From: Struthio camelus
Taxonomy: Eukaryota; Chordata; Aves; Struthioniformes; Struthionidae
Assembly: GCF_040807025.1 (NCBI RefSeq)
Contig: NC_090945.1
Location: forward strand, 73,047,088-73,111,087
Direction: 5' to 3'
Length of the DNA stretch: 64,000 nt
The position numbers and the translations under genes were made by a program. The notes under the pieces were generated by a model. The model saw nothing but the letters and a program-made list of their open reading frames with translations, searched no databases and was not told the origin of the DNA. Of the stretch, positions 50,931 through 63,869 are shown piece after piece (within the stretch, counting starts at the first letter, position 1; the number at the start of each line of letters is the position of its first letter).

Positions 50931-53900
50931 TTGTGGACAGATACTTGTGTGCAACTGCCTAGTCGAGTGAGCTATTTTTGGTTGACTTTATGTTACAGGT
51001 TTTACTGCATAATTCGGAATCATCTTTAATAGTCCGTGTGGCCGTTGGTCCTCCTGATGCATAGATGACTAAGGGAATGTAAAGATTTTTGGCTTTTTTT
51101 TTATATTTATGCATACATCATTCTTTTAATTCCTTTCAGCTTTTGGCTCACAGTCTCTAGCAGGGGAACAAATGCTGCTGACAGTGTAATGGAAGATGTC
51201 TGAAGCATAGGAGAAGAAGACACTAGATGTGATTATCTACAATGCTGCTGAGAGCTGGAGACTAATTTCCAGATGGCATATGTTTTTATCCCTGCTGTAT
51301 GGATATACTGCTTAGGGGTCAAAGTCATAGATCAAGACTCCCACTGAGCTAGGACTGTGCAAACTTGCAGTGAAAAGACGGTCTCCGGGCCACAGAACTT
51401 TGCTATAATCTCTGCGCACTGTTCTGTTCAGCTGACTGGCTCTTTTCTCCCAAGGCTGTTTCCTTATATCCTTATTAAAAAACTGTACATTTTCCTTGTC
51501 TAGTAATTGCATGCTTTGCTTCATATTTGTCTCATGAAATCCATAAGTGAAAAATGCCTGTGTTAACACAGTGGATTCCTTGCTGTTGTGTCTATCGGCA
51601 TCACTCCCACAGCAAAGATTTAGCAGGCAATCAAACTTCTCTCCTTTCCAAGATAGTGTTGTTCCACACACCGTTTTCTCGAGCGCTCTATCATTTCTAG
51701 TGTTAATGACTCATGCAGGCAGAGCACATACCTCTGAAAAAGTCTGTATCTGATTTGGGTACTGTTGCTTACTGTTTCTTGTGTTTTTGCATACCGGGGA
51801 TGCTGAGGCTGGCCAGCTTTTCCTCCAATAGTTCCCTATTTCTGCTAGAAGCACAAACAAACAGTTCGTTTTATTTGGCAACATTTGGGATGAATAGCAT
51901 ATTCCTTGTGTCAGTGTTTCTGAACAGTTTCTCCTGTCGGGGTCTGAACCAGAAAAGTTACATTCCTCATTGTTAATTCCACTTTGGTACGTGGTCCAGA
52001 AAAGAGAGGGCTTTTGCAGCTCACAAATACAGAGCTTGGCTCTCCTGCTGCAGCTCGTGTATTCGGCTTCCGAAGGCCTTAGCTCAGTCACTGCTGTTCA
52101 CCAGCTGTCACATTAAAGTCCCTAATACTGCCACCTTAGAAAAGGCTGACCTGGTACTGGAACTGCTGGAGGTATCAGATACTTGAGACAAGTCATCTTT
52201 GCTGTGGTGGCATCCATCCTGACTGATGCCGAGCACTGAACAGAAAATCTCACGAGCTGTGCATTTCCCAGAGTTAAGCTGAAAAGCCAGAGGTGATGGG
52301 GAGGTGGCGGAGCACAGAACGGACTGCGTGCAGAGAGTCACGCAGCTAAATCTTCAGCAGGCACTACGCTGATGGGAATAAAGCAAGTAAACACTAGCTA
52401 TATGTTTAACGCTGCCCAAAGAAAATGCATTGTCTTTTTGGCGAGAAAGTAAATGTTCACACAAAATACAGGAAAAAAAATATTCAGATGTGTTTTAAGT
52501 CTGTACAACTCCACTGTTTCAGAATTTATCTACTTAGTAGCTGAAGTGAACATACTATAATTAGCTTGGTTCAGGCAGCATATAAAAACAAAAATTAGAA
52601 TCAAAATCATATGGGTTGGCTGTTTTACCATATTTTACTCTGATTTTTATGAATCTGACCATTGTTTTTCTCTGTCTAATATGGAATTTCAAAAGCAGTT
52701 TTTAAGTACATTTAGTACTTGGGTTGTATCCAATGCCGTGGTAACTGGACACAGTAATTTGGGGGAAAGGCTGTACAAGCTAAGACTGGTATTTCTGGAG
52801 ATTCAGTTTTCATTTGGCCAGTGCAGGGTAGGCGGTGTGTTCTGACTCCTCTGAACATATTACCTGCCAAACAGCCCCTGCAATCTCCACCTTAAGAAAA
52901 CAGATGCCTTCTGGTCTATTAATTTCCAGAGTTCAACTCATATTACCAGGCTTTTTAAAAAAGGGGAGGTTTTGAATGCTTCTGTGCAAGAGGTGACATT
53001 TTCTAAATTATTTACTGTTGTGGTTGCTGTTAGTGTTTGTATAAGACATGTATCTAAAGACCCCAGTGAGACAGGCACTGTATATGTAGTTAGTGATCTG
53101 AAGAGATTAGAAGCAATAGGAAAAGAAGAGAAAATGTGTGGACAGTCCTATCTCCTGATAGGTCAGGGAGTATCTTGCTGGCTCCCAAATTATTGCCATG
53201 CCCATGGGCTGCAGTGAGTCAGTGGGAGCTGAGGAGTTTTGACCTCTTGCACTCTTGCCCATCCCACTACCCTGCTCTCAGGTGGAGGCTGAGATGGAAA
53301 CCCTGGGGACTTTTCAAAATCCTCATTTGCAAGCAAACTCACAAACACTTTCCAAGCCTGAAATGAGTTCCACTGACCTACGCGAGAAGAGGTCACTGTC
53401 AGATGCGTAACGGGAACAGCTTCTGTTAACAACATGCTTTGCCACCAACAACATTTTACCTTAACGTTTTCTCTTCTATGTTTTTATCCCGCTCCCAGGG
53501 CTGTCGGTCGCTCTATTGAAGATTCCCGTAATTTCAGCGGTAAACCACAGCAGGCTCCTCTCAATCAACAGCAGCAGCGTCACAGCAAGCAACCAAAGTA
53601 ACAAATTTCCCTCCAAGCAAGCACACTCTGACTTCATTCAGGCACAGAAATGTGCTCCAAATCCCAAATCACAGTCTCCCTGCCCAGCAAGACAGAGGCT
53701 GCAAACTGAGTTGAAACAAAACAGATAAGCAAGCTGAAACATTTTCTTCCAGCAGAAAAATAATCCGAATATTTGCACTTTGCCTACCTGCTGGAGCTTT
53801 TGTTCCTTTCCATGATCCCGCTGCAACGTTTCTGCTTTTTAGACTGAGGGCCCAGGTCCGTCGGGTGCGAAGCACGTTCTTCCTTTTGCCAGCAATGGAA

Positions 53901-56019
53901 ATTCCTCACGTTTCTTGGGAGACATGAAGAGTCTCTGACTTGAGGGAACTTCTGTTCCTGGGGAAACTGTTTGGAAAAGCTGCCTTCAGTGCTCTTAATC
54001 AGATCTTGTCTACAGAGCAATGGAAGCAGGAGCAGGAACCACACTTTCTTCAGCCTTGTTTCTTTAATTTCCAGCTCACCATTTGCATAACTAACTACTT
54101 TAGCCTCATCTTCCAGCTGAAGGCACAATGAGGCTTTCATTATAGCAAGTACACAAATACAGAGACAGATGAATGGAAGCCACAGGTGGCGATCAGTGCT
54201 GAACACTGGCTTTTGCGAAGTGCTGAGACTATTTGGATGCTGGCTATTTCTCCCAGCTTTCTGTGGAGACAGATACAAGAAGCACTGATCTGTTTGTCTA
54301 ATCATAAATGTTTGCTGAGAAGTAGAAAAGAAAATTATTTTTATTTGTACCCAGAAGAGGATGCTGTTAGAAGTTACTGTCATTTGCAAGTTTCCAGTAC
54401 GGCTTACCATTGTCTATAAATATCACCATTTCTACAAATGCTGTCTTAATACTATATTAAAAACTATCTTTAAAAGGAGGTAAAATCAGAAGATTCATAT
54501 TACAATAAAACATTACATCGTGTCACCCAGTACTTTAACATGGACTCCTTTCCTTGTCCATTCTCATTTATGGAAAAATATAGGAAGATAAAAAAGAAAG
54601 TCAGGAAAGAAATCAAATAGAAAATAAATGGTGACAGGAAAATGCTGAAGGTTACACTAGATCCTAAAACTGTTAAAATCCAGACCAGAAAACATCAGTT
54701 TCATTTTTGTATCAGAGCAAGAGAGCAGTATGTGGGCCCATTTTGTGTTGATATTGATTCTTTTTCCTCAGCTATCCTGACTGACTATAACCTGAAGAAT
54801 TAGAAGGATATAAGATATATACAATCGGTATTTAATATATTTATATTTGTTTAAAATTTTAGATTAATTTTAAATGTATTTTAAAATTTTCCATTTAAGA
54901 TATTTTTAAATAAAAGCGTCATTTAAATGACAATTTAAAATTTGACAGTAGTTTGCTTTTTGAACTAAAATATGCCATCACACAGATTTCTCACAGGAAA
55001 GCAATGCCATAATAGCTGAATAATGAAGACATGACAGAATGATGAAGCATTTTTTCCCATAATAAGGACTTATGATGGCATCAGATCAATGGAGTCTACA
55101 GGGCTGCAAATACTAGGAATCCTAGAAAACTGCAGATGTGATGAGCATAACTGATTTTCCACTTCTGCACTGACTCGTATGTGTGGAAAGAATTCCTTCC
55201 TCGTATTAACCAAGCATGACTATTCCAAACTGTGTGTCCAATCGTACTCTAATACGAAAAAAATTGCTGTTGTGAATGTATATTATTCTGCAGGTCTATC
55301 TTCAAGAGTCGGGCTCATTTCTCACAGCTGCCTGGTTGCTAAGGATAGCTGATGTGTATGGATGTAGACTGCTCATTGCATGCATATATGCACTGTACTG
55401 AGTGAAGATTTTAAAAGAATGCCTCTCCTGGTACTTCTACACATTTTTCTATTTGAATCATTTCTTGAATGTAAATTGAGATAAGCCTGGAGTACAGTAC
55501 AGAACCAAATGCTGAAGCGTCTGTACGTACCGGAGACTTTTCTTGGCCAACTTGTATGAACAAGTTAATTCCACAGTTAGCCTAGTTTTATGCTGCTTCA
55601 GGTCCATGATATAATGGCAGAAGTTCCAGCTGGGGACAAAAAGCCCTGAATAGGGCCTATAGCCTCGTTAGAAGCCAAGCAGTAAGAAGTGAGAACTCAT
55701 CCAAAAGGAGACATTTGTTGTATCTACATTAGCAATTAGCACAGTGCTGTGGGAGCAGATCTGGAATGGGGAACATCTGGGGCTGAGGGTGTCCACACTG
55801 CATATGTTTTGGAGGTTTCACGCCAGACTGGCACTGATTTGATCCCATGGACTGACTGCCCTGTACCAGTTGGGGTGTGCCCTTGGGCTAAAATCTTTAT
55901 TCTTTAAGCTTTTTATGAAAATTGTTACAAAGTTTTTATTTTCTACCCTATAGGCAGCTAGGATGGTGGAGAAAATGATGAAATTATTAATTTTGAGAGC
56001 ACTTACAAAAAGTAAAGTG
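50931..56019. other. Spacer between the inverted CR1-containing repeats
   Basis: This 5,089-base stretch is AT-rich, contains the AT-rich block at 54.8 kb, and has a 208-codon frame on the minus strand (54410-53784) with no recognisable family. If the inverted repeats arose by a staggered-break inversion, this is the inverted segment. Confidence 0.55.
54790..54960. repeat. Very AT-rich block with palindromes
   Basis: This stretch is dominated by TTTAAA and ATATAT motifs and contains the perfect 14-base palindrome gtcatttaaatgac at 54918-54931. It could be a matrix-attachment type sequence or simply decayed noncoding DNA. No gene signature was found. Confidence 0.5.
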
Positions 56020-56283
56020 CTTCTTCTGACAGTTTTTACCCACCATTTATGCTGTAGGCACACAGAAGCACAGAAGCACAGAATCGTTTAGGTTGGAAGG
56101 GACCTCTGGAGGTCATCTAGTCCAACCCCCCTGCTCAAGCAGGGTCACCTAGAGCATATTGCCCAGGATCACATCCAGACGGGTTTTGAATATCTCCAGC
56201 GAAGGAGACTCCACCACCTCTCTGGGCAACCTGTTCCAGTGCTCTGTCACCCTCACAGTGAACAAGTTTTTTCTCAGGTTTAG
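56020..56283 (-). repeat. Right arm of 264-base inverted repeat (CR1 tail plus 41-base flank)
   Basis: This is the partner of 50667-50930. The 41 shared non-CR1 bases are 56060-56020 on the minus strand. Beyond 56283 the CR1 continues in this copy but not in the left one, so the outer edge of the repeat coincides with the 5' truncation of the left copy. Confidence 0.92.
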
Positions 56284-56700
56284 GTGGAACTTCCTGTGGT
56301 TCAGTTTCTGCCCGTTGCCTCTTGTCCTGTCGCTGGGCACCACGGAGAAGAGGCTGGCCTCATCCTCTTGACACTCCCCCTTCAGATACTTGTACACGTT
56401 GATGAGATCCCCTCTCAATCTTCTCTTCTCCAGGCTGAACAGGCCCAGCTCTTGCAGTCTTTCTTCCTAGGAGAGGTGCTCCAGCCCTCTAATCATCTTG
56501 GTAGCCCTCCGCTGGACTCTCTCCATGAGTGCCATGTCTCTCTTGTCCTGGGGAGCCCAGAACTGGACACAGTACTCCAGGTGAGGCCTCCCCAGGGCTG
56601 AGGAGAGGGGCAGGATCACCTCCCTCGACCTGCTGGCAACACTCTGCCTAATGCACCCCAGGATCCCATTGGCCTTCTTGGCCACAAGGGCACACTGGTG
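56061..56700 (-). mobile_element. CR1 LINE 3' end with C-terminal ORF2
   Basis: This minus-strand CR1 fragment covers the last part of ORF2 and the 3' tail. It carries the same degenerate octamer series as the 50.7 kb copy (56084-56061). One reading frame spans 56685-56149 and ends at the normal CR1 stop (56151-56149). It is interrupted by a single in-frame TAG at 56469-56467, where related copies have a sense codon after EHLS. The 5' truncation at about 56700 lies just upstream of the AKKANGILG block. The element is young and has few lesions, but it is far too short to be active. Confidence 0.93.
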
Positions 56701-59700
56701 ATAAGTTGTCAGTCACTAGAAAGGAGAAGACAATATACAAAGGACAAGCTGTTAACGAAGCATCCCCAGTATTCTAGATATGGCCATATTACCTAAAGAG
56801 GGGAAGAGAAAAATCATTAAGCAGTAAGGCTCATTAAACAGCTAAGATTAAGGGGAATATAAGCTACACGAAGCCGGTATAGGCTATGAAAGAAAATGAC
56901 TGGGCTATTTCACTGCTGTGTAATGGCTACACAGTAGATCAGCAAAGCACCCAGAGCAGACACCTCAGGGAAGTGCAGATCGATCCTGATCTCCCTTGGA
57001 ATATTTAATCTGAGGAGAGTCAAGAGGTATGTTATGTAACTGGCAGGACTTTGTAACAGTTAGCTGGAAAAAAACAAAAACAAAAACAGAAAAAACCCAA
57101 GGAGTTGCTCAGGAGATATTCTGGGACTATATATCTCTCGCTGGTTCTAGCTAGGCCCTGTTCTTCTTCAGCACCACCCACCTTTATGGCCCCTTGACAC
57201 CTGCTGGAACCAGTATCCCCTCTCTAAGGAAAGGGAAGCTAATTCAGGCCTTTTTATTTGCTCCTTCCTTGAGCTGCAGGAACTCTGCTCTGCAAGAAGT
57301 GCTTTGTACATAAAAACACTGAGGTAGAAAGCGTGCGAAGGTCACAGATCATGAACAGCAGACGAGGAACATGGGAAGCCCTGGTGCTCGTGCCAAGCTG
57401 AGCATTGTTATATTGATTTTATAATAAGTTGGCCATAATGAAGTTGCATGGTCTCGGAAGTATTTTATCCCGTATATGTTTTGATGCCCTCGACTGGTTT
57501 AGAAACATTCCTTTTTGGCATCCCAAGTGTAAAACCAAAGGCTATGACCAGAACCTGTACAGAAAGCAGATATCTTGTCTGCACATGGATGTACCTGCAT
57601 GGAGTGAAGACCAATCTCCTGCTAATACTTTTTTGCTAAAAATGCTAAAGCTTGACACCGCTCCCATAGCAGCAATTTCACAACATAGTATTGCCATTGG
57701 CCTTAATGGAACAGACGCAAATAATATTGCAGAGAGCAGAAACCAGGTTTCTCAAATCCCAAACCAATACCTTAACCATTGGGTTTTGCTTTCTCATAAC
57801 AGTAGGCTTCAAAACTTCAGTTGTACCAAGGAAGGAAATTATAAAAAACTTTCACAAGTCTTCCATGTTATTTCTGTACTAAGGGAAATTTATAATGCAT
57901 ACTAGGTTAAATTCCACAAAAGCAGGTAAAAACTACAAAGGAACAAAATGCTTTCTATTTTAAGTGATTTCTGCTACATTCTGCAGTGAAAATTGCTTAG
58001 GGTTTATCCATCTGTGATTTACTGTGACAGTGTCAAATGACAAGGTAAGCGTAATGGAAGTGATCAGGCTGTAACTGAAGTCAATTGCAAAAACATCACT
58101 CAGCTGTAATATGTCTGAACCAGAGCCAAAAGTTCTGGCGTAATCATTCCTGACCTCTGATTCCAATAACTTCAGTTTCTTTTCACTCCTTGAATATGCA
58201 TAGGAAGTTCACTTCATTTCTACAGACAATCACGTTTTTCGAGGGACTCCAGTGCTTTGAGGACTATGTCTAGAGGCAGTGCTCTCTGGAATGGTATGTG
58301 CTCCGCATATAAGCAGTTTAGTCTGTTTTAATTGGGATGTGTGTTATGTGTGATATCATGGTATTTCACAGAAAACCAACATATGATAAATAAGACTAGT
58401 TGGTAACCAGAAGCCCAAGCCCACGCTACTGCAATGTGGACCCAGATGTATTCAATGCAGTGCAGAACTGCCTGTCATATGTTTATCAGCTTAGGATTCT
58501 GTGTAAGTAAATAGCTCTAGTTTATCTCTAATACACTAATTACACAGGTGCGTTAGATATTCTTACTTTTTATATCCAAAGCGTTTTTAAAGATGCTACG
58601 TTCAAGGCTTCTGAGCTAGCCTCAAAGCTAGCTTGTGTCTCTAGGAAACCCTGAGTTTGGTGTAGCGTGAGCAAAGTGCAGCTGTGATGGAGAGGAAAAG
58701 TTTGGGAGAGGAAAGAAGCTAAATCAGTGTTTGTGAGCCACTTCTCTTAATCACTGTGGACAAAAAAGAGCTGAAGTCCTTATTTTCTGTGGGGCTTGTA
58801 AATGCAATGCAAGATGGAAACTGCTAGAATTTTAGGCATCCACCCCTACCTCTGCTGGGACTTTTGTTGCGTTCAGGAGACTTTGATAGTTTTAGCCCTT
58901 TTTGGAATATGCTAGTATGAAATGGTAGAATTGAGTAAAACCAGCAAACGCTGGTGTTTTTGGCAGAAGCTTAGTTGGGTTCAAACTCTGCGCTGTAGCT
59001 GTAGCTTAGCTGAGGTCAAATGCTACTTTCTGCTCTCCTGAAACAAGGTTGAGCATACAGCAGCCTCATTTCAAATAAATCGCCATAGCTGAGGTGAGTT
59101 CACATTGATGTAACGTAGTAAAGCAGCTGCCTGGCAGCCTTTTATTAATCTTATTGAATGCAGGTGGTCTCCCTGTGAAATGGAGAATGGGAGCAGATGC
59201 TCTCCCAGTCTAACCACGAGATTTGGTTCTGTGCAACTACTTGACCGTGAGTCCATCCCCGTGCTCCATTACCTTGTCTAATGGGAAGGTTGGGGCCATA
59301 TTAGTCCTCATGCCTGGGTGATGCATAGTAGGATAAGTGCAAAAACTCTTCAAAACTGTATTTTGCTTTAAATTTGTACTTTGGGGATGAGAAAGAGAAC
59401 TGCTGGGGAGGGGGAGTAATTGGGAAGGCAGTTTAGGAAACCGAATTAAACCACTGTCTTGCAACAGGCCATGACTCCGGTAAAGTAAAGGCAACTTTGA
59501 TCTATGCTGAGATCAATTCCAGAACTTTGTCTGTTCTGGGAGTATGCTAGAGGATGCCAATTACATTCACTGCTGCTCATGGTAACCTTCAATAAAACTA
59601 TAGCTCTTTCATATACCCTTAGAAAAATCTTAGGAGAACTGAAATAGTTTTCTCTAAATTCATGCAGGGGATGAAATGGGACTCCGTTGTTTTAAATGGG

Positions 59701-62700
59701 GTCTGACTTTTCTTGAGTATAGCAAGTACTTATGTCTGAAGAGTGACTAGGAAAATTGTCACCGTATATTTTGGGGTTCTTGCCTCTTGCTTCTTTATCG
59801 AGTATTCCCGATGCATACATTCCCCAAAATACAAATAAAAAATGGCAGTTATGTTTTCTGGTTTCAGTATCTTCAGTCTTGTAGCTAACCTTAGTGACTG
59901 GAATGAGGGGAAGGCAATTGGATGCGCTTTTGAAAGCGAGTGTGAGTAGATTCATCGCTGCCTCAGGTGACACATGGTAAATGGTCACAGTATTCTTATT
60001 CCAACCCAGGGCAAAGTGGAAGAAGTTGGCTTAAACCACAGAGCCAGTTATGTCCGAACTGAGAGCACAGCGACAGCATCCGAAAGTTTAAGTCCTTAAA
60101 CTGCTTGGACCTTCTCCTGAGAACAAAACTGTTATCAATTAATACTTTTTGGTGATTTGAAAAATCAATGATATTGGTGCTCCTATCTCCCTGATACTCA
60201 CTTTAAAACCCCACTCCCTCCCTGTTTGCTTAGCTGCGCCCTCCGCTTGGCTCCACAATGGCAGTAAAGCTGCAGAGTGGCAGCCATGACCCTTCTCAGG
60301 AAAGAAGCAGCAAGGAGAGGTGCTATGTGCAGGCAGCCTATTGGCTCCCAGGAAGGGGACTATTTTTACCCCATTATCTTTAACTTTAAACCGGACAACA
60401 ATCTTAAAGATATGAGATACCTTTCTAATATCTTGTTTCTTAACTCTGGGGTCATATTCAAACATCAAAAACTTTAGCGTAAACAAGCTGCAATTTACAA
60501 ATATTAGCATAACAACAGGGTATGCTTTAAAATCAAGAACTGTAAGGTCACCCTGTAAGTGTCCTCAGAAGCATTTTAATACAAAAGCTGTAATCACAGA
60601 ATTGCTAACTACTGGCTCTAAACTACTGAAATGCCCTAAGGGAAGTTTCATTGCGCAAAGGAGTGTAATCATGTTTGATTTTCTTTATTGCAAACTCTGC
60701 ATGGAGGTCTGAAAAGTTGCTATTAATCTAAGACATAGGACTTAAATGAAAATGTAAAATATCTTAAAATGATGTTCATGCTGATTGCAGCTTCTAATTT
60801 GCAGGAAAAAAAAACCTAGCTCTATCAGGCTATCCTTTTCCCTGTCAAAAGTGTTGGTGTTAAAAATAGAACAGGTTTTTAAAAGTAAAGCATGGTTTAT
60901 CTCAAGCAAAACTGGGTGAGCTTTAAGAAGAGCAGATGAGCATGGGAAAGTTGGATTTGGTTCTGGTGTTGCAAGACTTTCAGATTTTGAGTGTTGTAGC
61001 TTAGAATTATCTGTCCCAGAGGAGTAAATATTGAATTGTCCCGAAAAGGTTTCGGCTTCAGAGAGTTTTACTGATATGCATGATGTTATGATATAGGATT
61101 TCCGACTTCATTTCTGATTTACAAAAGCAGTTGGAAAAAGCACGTAAGTAATTGTTCCTGAAGAACTGTTGCTAAAATTGAAGCAGATATAATGGTATTT
61201 TAGTTGTTCTGAGCAACTTAAAAAAAAAAAAAAGACACTGATATTATGCATCTGTTTAGTGCTTAGAATGTGTTTGGCGTTGTGAAGGACAAAGTGGAGC
61301 CCAGGACCCTGTGAATAAGCACCTGTATTTTTCAGTGCTTGATATTACTCATACTGAAGGTACTAGAAAATTGCCATCGATTTCCTCGGGTCTGTGCTGG
61401 GCCTGCAGCATGCATCTAGCCTTGATGCCTTCTGTTCCAATAGATGCCATTATGAGAACAACGTTTGATTTAGAAGCAGAAACGCTATTGCTACCAGGAA
61501 GCTCGTAAGCATGGTACAAACAGATCTTTGTTCAGAGCAAAGGCTCTGTGGCAATGCAATGTATTCATTGCCTTCAGAATAGCAAAACTGAACATTCTTT
61601 TCAAATGATCATTTTTGGTTTCATATAGAAAATGACCAAAGGATAACATCTGTGCTATCCAAGTACAGGAGTTAGAGGAATGTAATGGTATCAATTAATA
61701 AATCATGAATGAACGGCTCATCGATACATTATTAATATATGTTAATTTTTCACATCTTACATTAACACAGCATACTGTTTGTCTTAACCTCCTAGCTATG
61801 CTGATGTTTAAACATAAGTCAGTATTTTCCACAGACCAAGGACAAATGGAGTGAAAAGCTGCCACAATCCAAGTAAGAGTCAAAAAGACACGTCAGTCTA
61901 GTAGGACTAATTAATGAATAGAGACAACTCATTGCTCTGTAAATTGTTAGAACTGTTTTGGTTCATGGTGGGCCTTGTCATATGAAAACATGAAGGGCAT
62001 CTCAGAAGACTCATTAGACTCAGCGTAGATGGAAGACATCAAATGTTTTAAAACAAAAAGTAACTCTTGGAGATTATCTTGAATATTTTTTTGTTTTGAA
62101 TTAGCATTTTCTGCATGCTAAGTGTTCTCAAACTGTTCCTGCCCTTCTGAGGTCTGTATGCTATAGATGTATTGTGTAAAGTAATTGGTCTGGAGGGTTG
62201 CTGGCAAACTAGGTCTCTTGCTATTATTTACAGGAAGGGAAAGGTAAATTTAAGGTACCTCCACATGAATTGAGCAAACTACATTAACATGGTTTAAGCC
62301 CTTAGCCCAGGTAGAATTTAACTCCTATCAACTGAAATGTGTTAAATTGTAAGTGCAATCCTAGTTTTGCTAATGCAAAATTAAATGGTTAACCTAAATC
62401 AGCACATGTGCTGGTTAACATGAAAGAGAATTGCCAGCTGAAAGGCAATGATTTCTTTATGTGCTAATCCTATCTTGCGATTGAATGAACATAACCTCAA
62501 TAACATGATATTGTTTCAGTTTTTTTGACAGGGTAACTTAGGCTTTCTGAATGGATGAGAAATAAACCAAAGAGTAACAAAGACTAATTGACACTTTTCT
62601 GGAATACCTGTTAGATGAATAGTGCCAACTTTTTGAAAACTTCCCTAATTTGTGAGCATTTTCTCATGTAAATAGCAGCAATCCAAATAATTAAGGAAGG

Positions 62701-63435
62701 GATATGAGGTGGTGATACAGTATCACCATGTCTACTTATGGAAAGATATTACTGTGTTTGTATTTGTTGGCTGTCTGGGCACTGCAAGTTTGGAGCCCTT
62801 AGCTACCGCAAGCTCTTAGATATGGAGAGCAGTTTTACCCACTGTGTTTGATTCTAACCAACCTTCCTCTGAAAGATTATACCTGAATTATACTGGGTTC
62901 AAAGACAGGTGATACAAATAACTAAGGTAGTTAAAAATCCTAAGAAGAGGCTGAAAGTTCTCATACTTCATATAGGATTTGTTTTAGGGCTTTTCCTAAC
63001 CCACTATGCTGAGGGAAGGATGATAGATATTATAGGACAGCATTAGATCCTTTCTGCCTATAGATATGAAAATACATATCCATAGGCTTAGTGTTCCTAG
63101 TCCTTCTACCTCTTATAACAGTAGAGAAGCCATAAGTGAAACTTCTGTTTCATTTTCTTCTACAGGTTTCTCCTATAGGAAATGCACAGACTTTTAGGTA
63201 CTATAGATAGATACATTTTCTTTGTACCTGTTTTCCCTCTGGTAGAAGCTTCACAAGTAAGCCTTCCACTACTTAAAATTAGTAACATTTAAGGTGGATA
63301 TTTGCAGGAGGATACTATTTCTGTGTATAAATGCCAATAGTATTTCTAGAAAGACTTTACTACATGCTATGTAGCAGGTGATGCGTGCTGCACTTTGAGG
63401 CAATAAAGTCATTTCAGGGTACTCAAGCTGAAATC
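56701..63435. other. Intergenic DNA before the terminal CpG island
   Basis: Contains the MIR remnant at 57.3 kb and a poly-A run near 61.2 kb. A 158-codon plus-strand frame at 57429-57905 overlaps MIR-like sequence at about 57735-57795 and is therefore unlikely to be a gene. Nothing else was recognised. Confidence 0.55.
57311..57400 (-). mobile_element. MIR-type SINE remnant
   Basis: On the plus strand, 'aaaacactgaggtagaaagc', then 'gaaggtcacag' and 'aacatgggaagccctggtgc' follow the reverse complement of the MIR core (the region running from 'gaaactgagg' through 'aaggtcacacagc' to 'gaacccaggtctcctg'). A second, weaker match at about 57735-57795 may belong to the same or another MIR. Confidence 0.5.
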
Positions 63436-63502
63436 TCTGTGTGTGTATACATGTGTATGTGTGTGTCGGGGTGTGTGTGTGTGTATATATATACATATAT
63501 AA
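63436..63502. repeat. (GT)n/(TA)n microsatellite
   Basis: Alternating purine-pyrimidine sequence: TG repeats interrupted by ATACA and CGGGG, then a TA-rich end with ATATATATAC. It lies about 50 bases from the CpG island. Such tracts are length-polymorphic and can adopt Z-DNA. Confidence 0.9.
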
Positions 63503-63638
63503 TTGATTTACTATCTTTTCCTGCACATCCAGCATGACAAACAGCAAGGTCCCTCACCCCTGCTCCTGGCTGCCGGGCAGGGGCCGGGCGCGGGTCCAGC
63601 CCCGGGGACGGCGGGGCCGGCCGGCAGGTGGCGCGGCG

Positions 63639-63706
63639 GGGCCGGGCTGCGCGGGGCGCGGCGGCCCCCGCGGGGCCGGGCTGCGCGGGGCGCGGCGGCC
63701 CCCGCG
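63639..63706. repeat. Perfect 34-base tandem duplication in the CpG island
   Basis: Two identical GC-rich 34-base units, 63639-63672 and 63673-63706, each starting GGGGCCGGGCTGCGCGGGGC. Perfect identity suggests a recent duplication or an assembly artefact in a hard-to-sequence region. Confidence 0.85.
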
Positions 63707-63855
63707 GCGCTGCTCGTGCCGTGCCGCCGGGGCGGAGCCGCCTGGGGCGACGGGCTGCGCCTTCCGCGCCTCAGCCGCGCCGGGCGACCCCTGGGTGCGG
63801 GGCCCCGGAGGAAAGGAACAGTGCGGGGCCGGGGGGGCGGACAATTTTTCTTTCT

Positions 63856-63869
63856 CCCCCCCCCCCCCC
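63856..63869. repeat. Poly-C homopolymer in the CpG island
   Basis: A run of 14 C bases, preceded about 20 bases earlier by a GGGGGGG run. It is a quadruplex-prone and sequencing-error-prone site within the putative promoter. Confidence 0.8.

Noticed and set aside
57735-57795. tRNA-like or separate SINE sequence
   Set aside because: No intact B box or cloverleaf can be drawn. At most it is a weak MIR match, so it was mentioned under the neighbouring MIR only.
57429-57905. 158-codon plus-strand frame
   Set aside because: Part of it (about 57735-57795) looks like MIR-derived sequence and no family is recognised; a chance frame is more likely.
62870-63060. Possible additional old LINE fragment
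   Set aside because: A few words resemble old CR1-like tails but the block order is not clear enough to support a call.
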